From Leptothrix discophora (GTDB lineage: Bacteria; Pseudomonadota; Gammaproteobacteria; Burkholderiales; Burkholderiaceae_C): DNA of 64,000 nt. Positions 30,847 through 38,572 of the stretch are shown here, in pieces. A program made the position numbers and the translations under genes. Position 1 is the stretch's first letter; every line of letters begins with the position of its first letter. The stretch covers positions 1-64,000 of the forward strand of contig NZ_JAUZEE010000010.1 of NCBI RefSeq assembly GCF_030705305.1, read 5' to 3'. The notes beneath the pieces are model-generated. The model saw nothing but the letters and a program-made list of their open reading frames with translations, was not told the origin of the DNA and did no database searches.

Positions 30847-31317
30847 TCAGCGCCCTGGCGTCGCCAGCCGGCGGCGCAGCCAGCGCATCAGCGCACCGAT
30901 CAGCGGCAGGCGCGCGTACAGCTCCTCTGCGGCATCCCAATAGTCACGGTGCATGGCGATGCGGCCCGTCGGGTCGAGCCGCAGGTGCGAGGCACCACGG
31001 ATGCACTGCCGCGACGTGCCGTCGGGAGCCTTCGCCAGCGCGGTCGACTCGAACACGAAGTCCCAGGTCAGGAAGCAGTCGTCGCCCTGCGCCACGGCGT
31101 CGCGCACGATGAAGCGCGGTGCGGTCATGGTCTCGAACATGTGGGCGAAGATGGCCGCGATCGCCGCCGTGCCCCGGACCTCGTTGAAGGGGTCCTTGAA
31201 GGCCGCGTCGGGCGCATAGATCGCGTCGATGCGGGCCAGGTCGGCCGGGCCGAGCTGCTCGAAATAGCCGATCAACACGGCAATCCGTGCATCCGGGTGG
31301 CGCGGCGGAGTGCCCAT
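30847..31317 (-). CDS. NTF2/SnoaL-like protein
   Basis: This 156-aa protein with an alpha+beta-barrel NTF2/SnoaL-like fold is inferred from the N-terminal IAVLIGYFEQLGPADLARIDAIYAPDAAFKDPFNEVRGTAAI pattern and the central WDFVFES strand (residues split here for reading). Such proteins act as small hydrolases or isomerases, or bind hydrophobic ligands. The ATG at 31317 lies 1 nt after the SDR stop. Last gene of the eight-gene operon that starts with the FAD oxidoreductase; NTF2-like genes are regular members of this cluster in other bacteria. Substrate unknown. Confidence 0.75.
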   Translation of the reverse strand: MGTPPRHPDARIAVLIGYFEQLGPADLARIDAIYAPDAAFKDPFNEVRGTAAIAAIFAHMFETMTAPRFIVRDAVAQGDDCFLTWDFVFESTALAKAPDGTSRQCIRGASHLRLDPTGRIAMHRDYWDAAEELYARLPLIGALMRWLRRRLATPGR

Positions 31318-31318
31318 C

Positions 31319-32092
31319 TCAGAGCCCCGTCGCACGGCGGATCGCGCGGAAGTACAGCGACGGCGGCAGCAGCCCGATCAGCTTGAGCACCCAGGTGAAG
31401 CGCTTCGGGAAATGGATCTCGAACTCGCCACGCGCCCAGCCGGCCAGCATCGCATCGGCCGCCGCGGCGGGTGAGATCAGCGCCGGCATGCGGAACTCGT
31501 TCTGCGCGGTCAGTGGCGTCTCCACGAAGCCGGGGTTGACCACCGACACGCCGATGCCGCGCTCGCTCAGGTCCAGGTAGAGCACCTCGGCCAGGTTCTG
31601 CAGCGCCGCCTTGGTCGGGCCGTAGGCGAGCGCCTGCGGCAGGCCACGGTAGCCGGCCACGCTGGAGATCAGGCTGATGTGGCCGGCCTGCTGTTCGAGC
31701 AGCACCGGCAGCACGGCATCGAGCAGGTGCAGCGCGCCGACATAGTTGACCTGCTGGTGGCGCAGCATGTCGGCCAGGTCGTGGTCGGTCGCACGCTGGG
31801 CGCGGTAGGTGCCGGCGCAGTAGACGACCAGATCGATGCGGCCCCAGCGTTCGCGGATCGTGTCGGCCGCACCGGCCAGCACGCCGGGCTCGGCGACGTC
31901 GAGCGGCAGGATCAGCGCATCGCGGTGGCGCAGGCCGAACTCGGACAGCGCGTCGGCGCTGCGAGCCGACACCGCAACATGCGCGCCCCGCTCGGCCAGC
32001 CGCTCGGCACAGGCCCGGCCGATGCCGGTGGAGGCGCCGACCAGCCAGACGACGCGGTGGCGCCAGTCCTTCATCTTGGGGTTCAGGGCCAT
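31319..32092 (-). CDS. Short-chain dehydrogenase/reductase
   Basis: This 257-aa classical SDR has the cofactor motif GASTGIGRA at about 19-27, CAGTY (NNAG equivalent) near 90, catalytic Ser in ISLISSVAGYRG, Tyr-x-x-x-Lys as YGPTKAA, and PGFVETPLT after it. A C-terminal hydrophobic stretch (FTWVLKLIGLLPPSLYFRAI) suggests membrane association, fitting a lipid substrate. Lies 13 nt after the DUF3833 gene and 1 nt before the NTF2-like gene. Part of the predicted light/oxidative-stress lipid operon. Confidence 0.88.
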   Translation of the reverse strand: MALNPKMKDWRHRVVWLVGASTGIGRACAERLAERGAHVAVSARSADALSEFGLRHRDALILPLDVAEPGVLAGAADTIRERWGRIDLVVYCAGTYRAQRATDHDLADMLRHQQVNYVGALHLLDAVLPVLLEQQAGHISLISSVAGYRGLPQALAYGPTKAALQNLAEVLYLDLSERGIGVSVVNPGFVETPLTAQNEFRMPALISPAAAADAMLAGWARGEFEIHFPKRFTWVLKLIGLLPPSLYFRAIRRATGL

Positions 32093-32105
32093 CGCGGTCG
32101 GTGCC

Positions 32106-32660
32106 TCAGAGTTTCTGGAACGACAGGGTGACGTCGCCCAGGTGGATGCCGAACTTGCTCATGGCCGCCCGGTTGAGCATGACCTGCCGGTCCATCTGGA
32201 ACATCCAGTCGTCGAACTGCACGTCCCAGGTGCTGCCGTCGACCTTCAGGCGCAGCGTATACCGCCAGCGCAGCGCGTTGCCGGCGGCCTCGCCCTGGGC
32301 CTCGCCGACGACGTCGTCGGCCCGGCCGATGTAGCGGCCATCGGCACCGCGCTGCAGACGCCAGACCCGGCGCTCGGTCTGGCCGTCGCTGTAGAGGAAG
32401 TCCTCTTCCAGCACGCCCTGGTCGCCCTGCCAGGTGCCCTTCATCTTGACGGTGAAACGGCGCTTGACTGCGCCGGAGCGGTCGGTGAACAGGCCGTGCG
32501 CGACGAGGTCGCCGTTGAAGTACTCGCGCAGGTCCAGCTGCGGCGTCTCGCGGGCGTAGTCCTGAACCTGTGGGCCGGCGCAGCCCGCGAGCGTGAAGGC
32601 GAGCGCGGCCGCTCCGGCGAGCAGCAGCCGGCGAGCGGAGGGGATGAATCGGATCGTCAT
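32106..32660 (-). CDS. DUF3833 lipoprotein
   Basis: This 184-aa lipoprotein has signal peptide MTIRFIPSARRLLLAGAAALAFTLAGC with lipobox LAGC. A DUF3833-like beta-rich domain follows: LREYFNGDLVAHGLFTDRSG, FTVKMKGTWQG, DGRYIGRADDVVGEAQGE and a C-terminal FQMDRQVMLNRAAMSKFG. The family is of unknown function and regularly sits with Cfa-type methyltransferase, DUF1365 and FAD-oxidase genes. Probably periplasmic, membrane-anchored. Lies 39 nt after the MFS gene. Confidence 0.82.
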   Translation of the reverse strand: MTIRFIPSARRLLLAGAAALAFTLAGCAGPQVQDYARETPQLDLREYFNGDLVAHGLFTDRSGAVKRRFTVKMKGTWQGDQGVLEEDFLYSDGQTERRVWRLQRGADGRYIGRADDVVGEAQGEAAGNALRWRYTLRLKVDGSTWDVQFDDWMFQMDRQVMLNRAAMSKFGIHLGDVTLSFQKL

Positions 32661-32699
32661 GGTCGGTCCTTCGGGTTCGGGTCGGGGATCAGGGTGAAC

Positions 32700-34022
32700 T
32701 CAGGGCGAGGCGGGTTCATCACCCAGGATGCGTGCCGCGCGTCGCCACAGCAGGGCGGCCGCAGCCAGCTTGAGCAGGCAAGGGAAGGCCGCATAGGCCA
32801 AGCTGAGCGCGGCCAGCGCGCCCGGATCGGTCGCGCCAGGCCGATAGCCGGCCAGGTCCAGCGCCGGCAGCACCAGGCCGGCCGACAGGGCCAGGTTGAG
32901 CTTGGTGGCGGCGTTCCACCAGCCGAAGCAGACGCCCTCGCCGGCCGAGGTGCCCGGGTTGCCGGTGCCTGCCCCTGGGTGGCTCGATCCATGAGCCTGT
33001 CGTGCGACGCGGGCCAGCAGCGCGCCCGGCACGGCCAGGTCCGCGCCCAGCGCCAGCCCGCTGGCGATGCAGACCGCCAGGAAGCCGGCAACGTCGCCCG
33101 CGCCCAGCCCGACGGCAAAGGCAAACGTGGCCACCGCCAGCAGCATGCCGGCCAGCCAGGCCGGCACCAGGCCGCGCCAGGCCACCAGCCGCAGCCACAG
33201 CGGCAGCGACAACGCGCCGGCCGCGAAGTAGGCCGCCAGGAAGCCGCCTTCCCAGGCCGGCGCCTGCAGCCGGTCGCGCACGAAGAACAGCACCAGCGTG
33301 GCCGGCACCGCGCTGGCGATGCCGTTGAGCAGGTAGACCGACAGCAGCGCGCGGAAGGCCGGCAGGCGCCAGGGCGAAGGTGCGGTGGCCTCGGACCGGT
33401 CCGCGTGAGCGCGTTCCGGCGTGATCGACACCGACGGCACGGCCTTGAGCCACCACCAGCCCGCCAGCAGCAGCAGCGCCAGCAGGCCGGCCGTCAGGTC
33501 CAGACCGGCCAGCGAGGGCAGCACGCTGGCGACCATCACGCCGGCCAATGCCAGACCTTCGCGCCAGGCCACGCGGCGGGCCTGCGCCACGTCGTCGCCA
33601 CCGAGCCGTGCGCCCCAGGCCTGGTGGACGATGCTGGCCAGGCTGTAGGCCAGGTAGGTCAGCACCAGGCCGGCACCGCACCAGGCGAGCAGGGCCGTCA
33701 GGCTCGCGCCGGCCGGTGCGTGGAAGAGCGCCCAGAAGCCCGCCGCCATGACGACCGCGCAGCCGCCGATGACCTGCCAGGCGCGGGCGCCGGATCGGTC
33801 CAGCAGGCGGTCGGCCAGCCGACCGATGGCCGGGTCGAGCAAGGCGTCGAGCCCGCGCACCGCCAGCAGCAGCAGGCCCAGCGCCGCCAGCGGCACCGCG
33901 TGGCGATCGGCATAGTGATGCGGCAGGAGGACGTAGAGCGGCAGCGCGATGAAGGCCAGCGGCAGGCCCAGGGCGCCGTAGGCCAGACCCGCACGCCAGG
34001 TCGACGGAAGGGGGTCGGCCAC
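32700..34022 (-). CDS. MFS transporter (GPH/MFS_2-like)
   Basis: This 440-aa protein has about 12 TM segments. Features include a GRLADRLLDRSGARAWQVIGG loop between early helices (near RGLDALLDPAIGRLAD), reminiscent of the glycoside-pentoside-hexuronide/MFS_2 group. The start is GTG at 34022, four nt after the stop of the upstream gene; the longer ATG frame to 34178 would run inside that gene. An MFS gene is a normal member of the Cfa/DUF1365/DUF3833 clusters; lipid or small-molecule transport is inference. Confidence 0.82.
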   Translation of the reverse strand: MADPLPSTWRAGLAYGALGLPLAFIALPLYVLLPHHYADRHAVPLAALGLLLLAVRGLDALLDPAIGRLADRLLDRSGARAWQVIGGCAVVMAAGFWALFHAPAGASLTALLAWCGAGLVLTYLAYSLASIVHQAWGARLGGDDVAQARRVAWREGLALAGVMVASVLPSLAGLDLTAGLLALLLLAGWWWLKAVPSVSITPERAHADRSEATAPSPWRLPAFRALLSVYLLNGIASAVPATLVLFFVRDRLQAPAWEGGFLAAYFAAGALSLPLWLRLVAWRGLVPAWLAGMLLAVATFAFAVGLGAGDVAGFLAVCIASGLALGADLAVPGALLARVARQAHGSSHPGAGTGNPGTSAGEGVCFGWWNAATKLNLALSAGLVLPALDLAGYRPGATDPGALAALSLAYAAFPCLLKLAAAALLWRRAARILGDEPASP

Positions 34023-34026
34023 CGGA

Positions 34027-34719
34027 TCAGCGGGTGGTCGTGCCCGCGCCCAGCAGCTGCGCGCGCAGGGCCGGTTCACGGGTCGACGCCGACAGCCAGA
34101 TGCCGAAGAACAGGCGCGCGAACCGCGTGTCGGCGACCTCGCCGCTGACGCGGCCGTTGTGCAGGAACTGCACGCCACGACCCGGCCGGTGCAGGCCGAC
34201 CAGGCGGTCGCCCGGCGCGACGTCCGGGAAGGCGATGCGCATGGCCTTGAGCCAGTCTTGCGCCTCGGACGCGCCGATGGCCTCCAGGCGCTTCATCTCG
34301 TCGAGCGAACGGTCGGCGATGGAGCGGCCTTCGAGCCGTCGGGCATAGGCCAGCTCAAGCGCATAGGGCCGGCTGACGAGGTCGTCGCCCTCGCGCAAGG
34401 GCGTGACCGTCCACAGCCGGGCGTCGTAGACGTGCAGCCCGAACCACGTGAAGCGCATGCCGCCCTGCAGCCGCACGTCGGGCAGGGCCTCGAGGATCTC
34501 GGCCGGCGCCGAGGTCGGGGATGCCGGGCGTGGCGGGCTGTTGCTGGCCTGCGCCGGCGTCGCCACGGTCAGCCCGCCGGTCGCGACGGACAGCAGGGCG
34601 AGGCCACCGAGCCCACCCAGCCGGGCCAGGACGCGGCGACGTGCCGCCGTGCGAACCGATCGCGTCGATCCCGTCGATCCCGCCGATCGCGACGGGGAGA
34701 TCTGGCCGATCGTCTTCAT
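34027..34719 (-). CDS. Chalcone isomerase-like secreted protein
   Basis: This 230-aa protein has a twin-Arg-like N-terminal region (ARRRVLARLGGLGGLALLSVATG) followed by a chalcone-isomerase-like domain: LQGGMRFTWFGLHVYDARLW, YALELAYARRLEGRSIADRS and GVQFLHNGRVSGEVAD. Bacterial members are periplasmic, of unknown function and usually lack flavonoid chemistry. The start overlaps the stop of the Cfa-type gene (ATGA), implying coupling. Its first codons contain a 9-bp tandem repeat (34658-34693). It accompanies Cfa-type and DUF1365 genes in similar operons. Confidence 0.78.
   Translation of the reverse strand: MKTIGQISPSRSAGSTGSTRSVRTAARRRVLARLGGLGGLALLSVATGGLTVATPAQASNSPPRPASPTSAPAEILEALPDVRLQGGMRFTWFGLHVYDARLWTVTPLREGDDLVSRPYALELAYARRLEGRSIADRSLDEMKRLEAIGASEAQDWLKAMRIAFPDVAPGDRLVGLHRPGRGVQFLHNGRVSGEVADTRFARLFFGIWLSASTREPALRAQLLGAGTTTR
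34658..34693. repeat. Four tandem 9-bp units in the chalcone-isomerase-like gene
   Basis: Units GATCGCGTC, GATCCCGTC, GATCCCGCC, GATCGCGAC. The unit is in frame and encodes Ser/Thr/Gly/Arg in the N-terminal region before the signal sequence, so a change of copy number would only alter leader length. Confidence 0.7.
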
Positions 34720-35975
34720 GCCGGCCGCCGCAAGGTGAACTGCACGACGTCGGTGCTGCCGGCGTCGAAGGCGGCCTCGCAGTAGGCGAGGTAGAACTCC
34801 CAGGTCCGCATGAAGCGGGTGTCGAAGCCGAGGCTGCGCACCGCCGCTTCCTCGGCCATGAACATGGCGCGCCAGCGCCGCAGCGTCTCGGCGTAGTCGG
34901 GGCCGAAGGCCATCTGGCGTTCGACCACCAGGCCGGCGCGCTCGGCTGCCAGGCAGAACTCCTTCGGGCTGGGCAGCAGGCCGCCGGGGAAGATGTACTG
35001 CTGGATGAAGTCGGTCGAGCGCACGTAGCGGACGAACAGGTCGTCGCGGATGGTGATGCTCTGGATGCAGGCCTTGCCACCAGGCTTGAGGCAGCGCTTG
35101 ACGGTCTCGAAGTAGCTCGGCCAGTAGTCACGGCCGACCGCCTCGAACATCTCGATGGACACGACCGCGTCGAAGGGCGCATCGGCGATGTCGCGGTAGT
35201 CCTGCAGGCGCAGGTCGGCGCCTGCGGCCAGTCCGGCATCGGCCAGGCGGCGCTGCGCCCAGGCCAGCTGCTCGGTCGACAGCGTCACGCCGGTCAGGTG
35301 CGCGCCGGCGCGGGCGGCGGTCTCGGCCACCGCGCCCCAGCCACAGCCGATCTCCAGCACGCGCGCGCCGGGCTGCACGCCGGCCTCGTCGAGCGCGCGG
35401 ACCATCTTGGCCTGCTGGGCCGACTCCAGGGTCTGCTCGAAGCCCTCGGCAAACCAGGCGCTGGAGTAGTTCATCGACCGGTCCAGCCAGCGTTCGTAGA
35501 AGGCGTTGCCGAGGTCGTAGTGGGCGTGGATGTTGCGACGGCTGCCGCGCCGGCTGTTGCGGTTGAGCAGGTGCTTGACGCGGTACAGCAGGCTGCCCCA
35601 GCGGCTGCCGTAGACGACCCGCTCGATCGCCTCGCGGTTGACCAGGCAGAAGCGCAGCAGGCCAGCCAGGTCGCGGCTGCTCCAGCGGCCGTCGATGTAG
35701 GCCTCGGCCAGGCCGATGTCACCGGACTTGAGCACCGCCGCGCAGACCGACCAGTCGTGGATGCGCAGCGACGCATGCGGCGCCTCGCCGTGGCCGATGC
35801 GCAGCAGCCGGCCGTCCGGGAGGTGCAGCTCGATCGAGCCGTGGCGGATCTGGCGCAGGCAGCCGAGCACCGTGCGCGCGGCCAGTGGCAGGCGAGGCAG
35901 CAGGGCGTCGAGGTCGTGGATCAGGCCATCGAGGGCGGTTTCGGCACGGTCGGCGGCGAAGGCGTTGTCGAGCAT
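34716..35975 (-). CDS. Cyclopropane-fatty-acyl-phospholipid synthase family methyltransferase
   Basis: This 419-aa SAM-dependent methyltransferase acts on unsaturated phospholipid acyl chains. It has an N-terminal Cfa domain (LRIHDWSVCAAVLKSGDIGLAEAYIDGRW), HYDLGNAFYERWLDRSMNYSSAWF, the SAM motif VLEIGCGWGAVAE at about 203-215 and FIQQYIFPGGLLPS. Members either cyclopropanate or methylate. In Rhodobacter, a Cfa-type enzyme of the ChrR/singlet-oxygen-linked gene group makes methylated fatty acids that lead to furan fatty acids; this operon composition resembles that setting. Which product is made here cannot be read from sequence. Lies 30 nt after DUF1365. Confidence 0.9.
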   Translation of the reverse strand: MLDNAFAADRAETALDGLIHDLDALLPRLPLAARTVLGCLRQIRHGSIELHLPDGRLLRIGHGEAPHASLRIHDWSVCAAVLKSGDIGLAEAYIDGRWSSRDLAGLLRFCLVNREAIERVVYGSRWGSLLYRVKHLLNRNSRRGSRRNIHAHYDLGNAFYERWLDRSMNYSSAWFAEGFEQTLESAQQAKMVRALDEAGVQPGARVLEIGCGWGAVAETAARAGAHLTGVTLSTEQLAWAQRRLADAGLAAGADLRLQDYRDIADAPFDAVVSIEMFEAVGRDYWPSYFETVKRCLKPGGKACIQSITIRDDLFVRYVRSTDFIQQYIFPGGLLPSPKEFCLAAERAGLVVERQMAFGPDYAETLRRWRAMFMAEEAAVRSLGFDTRFMRTWEFYLAYCEAAFDAGSTDVVQFTLRRPA

Positions 35976-36005
35976 GTGTGTTCTCGGCGTGTGGGGGGCG
36001 CAGCC

Positions 36006-36827
36006 TCAGCGGCTGACCGGGATCGAGGGCGGCGCAGGCTTGCGAAAGAAGGGCACGCGCTTGAGCCACAGCCGCAGCGCCTGCCAATGGATGCGGGACC
36101 AGACGCCCAGCGTCAGCAGCGGCATGGCCAGCCAGGCGCGCCACAGGTGGCGCGGCGTCAGCGGCAGCAGCGAGCCGCTGATGCGGGTCTCGATCAGCGG
36201 CCCCGATGCGTCGTCGTGGTCGACACGGGCGATCAGGCGCTCCGGCCGGCCGCCTTCGGCCAGGCTCCGCAGGAAGCGGAAGCGGTAGCTGCCCTCGACC
36301 GAGCAGAAGGGCGAGACATGGAAGACCTTGCGCGAGCGGACCTCGCGGCCCCAGCCCAGCGCGTCGCCCTGCAACAAGTAGGCGTGACGTTCGCCGAAGG
36401 TGTTGTTGACCTCGGCCAGCACGGCCACCAGGCGGCCGTCGGCGGCGTGGGCGTACCAGAAGCTGACCGGCTTGAAGGCATAACCGAGCACGCGCGGGTA
36501 GGTCTGCAACCAGATCTCGCCGCCGTCGAGGTCGGCTGCCGCCATGCCTTCGCTGCGCAGCAGCGCGTCGATCCAGGCCAGCGCGTCCTGGCCGCCCTCG
36601 CCGTGGTCGGCATCGCGGAAATTGACCAGCGCCGCCCGGTTGCGCGCCAGCGCCCCGCCCGGCTTCCGGGCCCAGGCGCGCAGCGGCAGCATCAACATCC
36701 AGGTCGGATAGCGGAAGCCGTGCAGCGTCGGCCGCAGGCGGGTGTGGCTGACCTCGCCGCGCAGCAGCAACGGCGCGACATCGCCCACCCAGGCGCCGGC
36801 CGGCGTCGACGGCGTCGGCATCGTCAT
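36006..36827 (-). CDS. DUF1365 domain protein
   Basis: This 273-aa protein has DUF1365 hallmarks: RGEVSHTRLRPTLHGFRYPTWMLML at about 20-45, the signature YPRVLGYAFKPVSFWYAH near 120, NNTFGERHAYLL and a KVFHVSPFCSVEGSYRFRF segment. DUF1365 genes are almost always paired with a Cfa-type methyltransferase and an amine-oxidase-like FAD protein; function unproven, proposed role in modified fatty acid synthesis. The ATG at 36827 overlaps the stop of the FAD gene (ATGA), implying coupling. Confidence 0.9.
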   Translation of the reverse strand: MTMPTPSTPAGAWVGDVAPLLLRGEVSHTRLRPTLHGFRYPTWMLMLPLRAWARKPGGALARNRAALVNFRDADHGEGGQDALAWIDALLRSEGMAAADLDGGEIWLQTYPRVLGYAFKPVSFWYAHAADGRLVAVLAEVNNTFGERHAYLLQGDALGWGREVRSRKVFHVSPFCSVEGSYRFRFLRSLAEGGRPERLIARVDHDDASGPLIETRISGSLLPLTPRHLWRAWLAMPLLTLGVWSRIHWQALRLWLKRVPFFRKPAPPSIPVSR

Positions 36828-38140
36828 GCGGCCAGCCTCTCGGCGCGTTCCGCGACGGCGACCCGCAGGCCGTCGGCCACCGCCAGGCCCGACTTGAGGC
36901 CGTCCTCGTGGAAACCGTAGCCCGTCCAGGCGCCGCAGAACCAGGTGTGGCGCTGACCTTGCAGCGTCGGCACGCGGCGTTGCGCCGCGATCGCGCCGAG
37001 ATCGAAGACCGGGTGCGCATAGTCGTAGCGGCCCAGCACCAGGTCGGCACGTGGCGGGCGCACCGGGTTGAGCGAGACGACCACCGGCTGCTGGAAGGGC
37101 AGCGGCTGCAGCCGGTTGATCAGGTAGTGCAGGCAGACGGCGGACGACTCCTGCGTGTCGCTCCCACCGTGTTCGTAGTTCCAGGCCGCCCAGGCGCGCG
37201 GCCGACGCGGCAGCATCGACGTGTCGGTGTGCAGCACCGCCACGTTGGGGTGGTAGGCGATGGCGCCCAGCACCTCGCGCTCGGCCGGGCTGGCATCGCT
37301 GCCGAGCAGGCGCAGGGCCTGGTCGCTGTGGCAGGCGAACACGACCTCGTCGTAGCGCTCGGCGCCCTGGGCGGTGTAGACCTGCACGCCGTCGCCCGCG
37401 ATCCGGCGAACCGCCTGCACCGGCGTGTCCAGCCGGACCTGGCCCAGGCGCGGCCGCATGCGGCGCACGTACTCGCGCGAGCCGCCGCGCACGGTGTGCC
37501 ATTGCGGGCGATCGTTGACCTGCAGCAGGCCGTGGTTGTGGCAGAAGCGGATCAGCGTGCCGATCGGGAAGCGCAGCATCTGCTCGGTCGGGCAGGACCA
37601 GATGCAGCCGATCATGGGCAGGAAATACCAGCGCCGGAAGGCCTCGCCGAAACGGTGCTCGTCGAGGAAATCGCCGATCGCCTGGGCCAGTTCAGCCTCG
37701 GCGCCGCGCTGCGCCAGTTCGGTCGTCAGGCGGTTGAAGCGGACCAGTTCGGCCAGCATGCCCAGGAAGGCAGGCCGCAGCAGGTTGCGGCGCTGGGCGA
37801 ACACGCTGGCCAGGTTGCTGCCGCTCCATTCAAGCCCGTCGGCGACCGACTGGACCGAGAACGACATGTCCGAGGCCGCGACCGGCACCTGCAGCGTGTC
37901 GAACAGCTGCACCAGGTTCGGGTAGGTGCGCGGGTTGAAGACCAGGAAGCCGGTGTCGACACCGTGCGTGACGGGACGCCCAGCGGCATCCGGCAGGGTC
38001 ACGTCGACGGTGTGGGCGTGACCGCCGAGCGTCGCGCCGCCTTCGAACAAGGTGACCTGGAACCCGCTGCCGGTTTCACCCAGCTGCCAAGCTGCCGCAA
38101 GCCCGGAAATGCCAGCGCCGATGACCGCGACGCGCTTCAT
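36824..38140 (-). CDS. FAD-dependent amine-oxidase-like oxidoreductase
   Basis: This 438-aa flavoprotein has the dinucleotide-binding start MKRVAVIGAGISGLAAAWQL, NAD_binding_8-like EGGATLGGHAHTVDV, DTGFLVFNPRTYPNL, and the C-terminal GAWTGYGFHEDGLKSGLAVA closing the FAD site. Sits first in the DUF1365/Cfa operon. Homologues in this context are thought to desaturate or oxidise methylated acyl chains; that is family-level inference. The frame is open to 38461, but the first 107 residues do not look like protein and the ATG at 38140 fits the Rossmann start. The start overlaps the stop of a 79-aa open frame. Confidence 0.9.
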   Translation of the reverse strand: MKRVAVIGAGISGLAAAWQLGETGSGFQVTLFEGGATLGGHAHTVDVTLPDAAGRPVTHGVDTGFLVFNPRTYPNLVQLFDTLQVPVAASDMSFSVQSVADGLEWSGSNLASVFAQRRNLLRPAFLGMLAELVRFNRLTTELAQRGAEAELAQAIGDFLDEHRFGEAFRRWYFLPMIGCIWSCPTEQMLRFPIGTLIRFCHNHGLLQVNDRPQWHTVRGGSREYVRRMRPRLGQVRLDTPVQAVRRIAGDGVQVYTAQGAERYDEVVFACHSDQALRLLGSDASPAEREVLGAIAYHPNVAVLHTDTSMLPRRPRAWAAWNYEHGGSDTQESSAVCLHYLINRLQPLPFQQPVVVSLNPVRPPRADLVLGRYDYAHPVFDLGAIAAQRRVPTLQGQRHTWFCGAWTGYGFHEDGLKSGLAVADGLRVAVAERAERLAA

Positions 38141-38376
38141 CGGGCGACTCCGGCGCCGACTGCCATGAAGGCAACCGTGCAGCAACCCGAAGCGAACGAG
38201 GGAGGGAGGGAGGAGGAGAGACGCTTCGAGCGGGCCGTCGGCAGGGCCGACCGTCTGCACGGTTGAAAACGAGTGAGCATGTCCGTCATGACCTGGCTGT
38301 ACGCAGCGGTGGTCCTGGCGGATGCAGCCACACCCTCCTCGGTGCGCCGCACCCTGCTGGTGAGTCGTGCGTTCAT
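38137..38376 (-). CDS. Small 79-aa open frame coupled to the FAD gene (uncertain)
   Basis: The frame starts with ATG at 38376, about 110 nt downstream of the predicted promoter, and stops at an ATGA overlap with the FAD oxidoreductase start. The product is basic and Ser-rich (starts MNARLTSRVRRTEEG) with a weakly hydrophobic end (SGCCTVAFMAVGAGVAR). No family is recognised and no strong ribosome-binding site is seen. It may be a real small protein, a leader peptide coupling translation to the operon, or chance; the overlap geometry is the only positive evidence. Confidence 0.35.
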   Translation of the reverse strand: MNARLTSRVRRTEEGVAASARTTAAYSQVMTDMLTRFQPCRRSALPTARSKRLSSSLPPSFASGCCTVAFMAVGAGVAR

Positions 38377-38430
38377 GGGAAGTTCCCGGTTTGGAGCGAT
38401 TGCGTGGGTTGACTGGCGGATCGGGCGGCC

Positions 38431-38459
38431 GGGCGACGTCTTCTTTGATGACGTCGCCC
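38431..38459. promoter_or_regulatory. 10-bp perfect inverted repeat in the leader of the lipid operon
   Basis: GGGCGACGTC (38431-38440) and GACGTCGCCC (38450-38459) are perfect complements around a 9-nt spacer. In the minus-strand transcript this would form a hairpin about 30 nt after the predicted start site, with no U-run. Possible attenuator, RNA-stability element or operator. Confidence 0.5.
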
Positions 38460-38494
38460 ATGCTTTGTCCTAGTCAGTCCGTTTGATGCTGGCT

Positions 38495-38523
38495 ATATTA
38501 GGGACGAACCGAGGCACTTTCAA
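38495..38523 (-). promoter_or_regulatory. Predicted promoter of the FAD/DUF1365/Cfa operon
   Basis: TTGAAA (38518-38523), 17 nt, TAATAT (38495-38500) read on the minus strand. The spacing is ideal and the -35 has one mismatch to TTGACA. Expected start near 38488. A TGTCC-A-GGACA palindrome lies 5 nt upstream of the -35 box. Confidence 0.65.
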
Positions 38524-38528
38524 TCGAT

Positions 38529-38539
38529 TGTCCAGGACA
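38529..38539. promoter_or_regulatory. Candidate operator of the MerR/B12 regulator
   Basis: TGTCCAGGACA is a perfect 5-1-5 palindrome between the divergent operon and the regulator gene, next to the operon -35 box and 34 nt before the regulator start. Position suits an autoregulatory operator. Assignment to the neighbouring regulator is inference. Confidence 0.45.
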
Positions 38540-38572
38540 CACAAAAACCTTGCGCCCTGAACTACCCGGGCA

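Noticed and set aside
38141..38461. 107-residue N-terminal extension of the FAD oxidoreductase
   Set aside because: Composition is not protein-like, it covers the leader hairpin, and the Rossmann start at 38140 is the family N-terminus.
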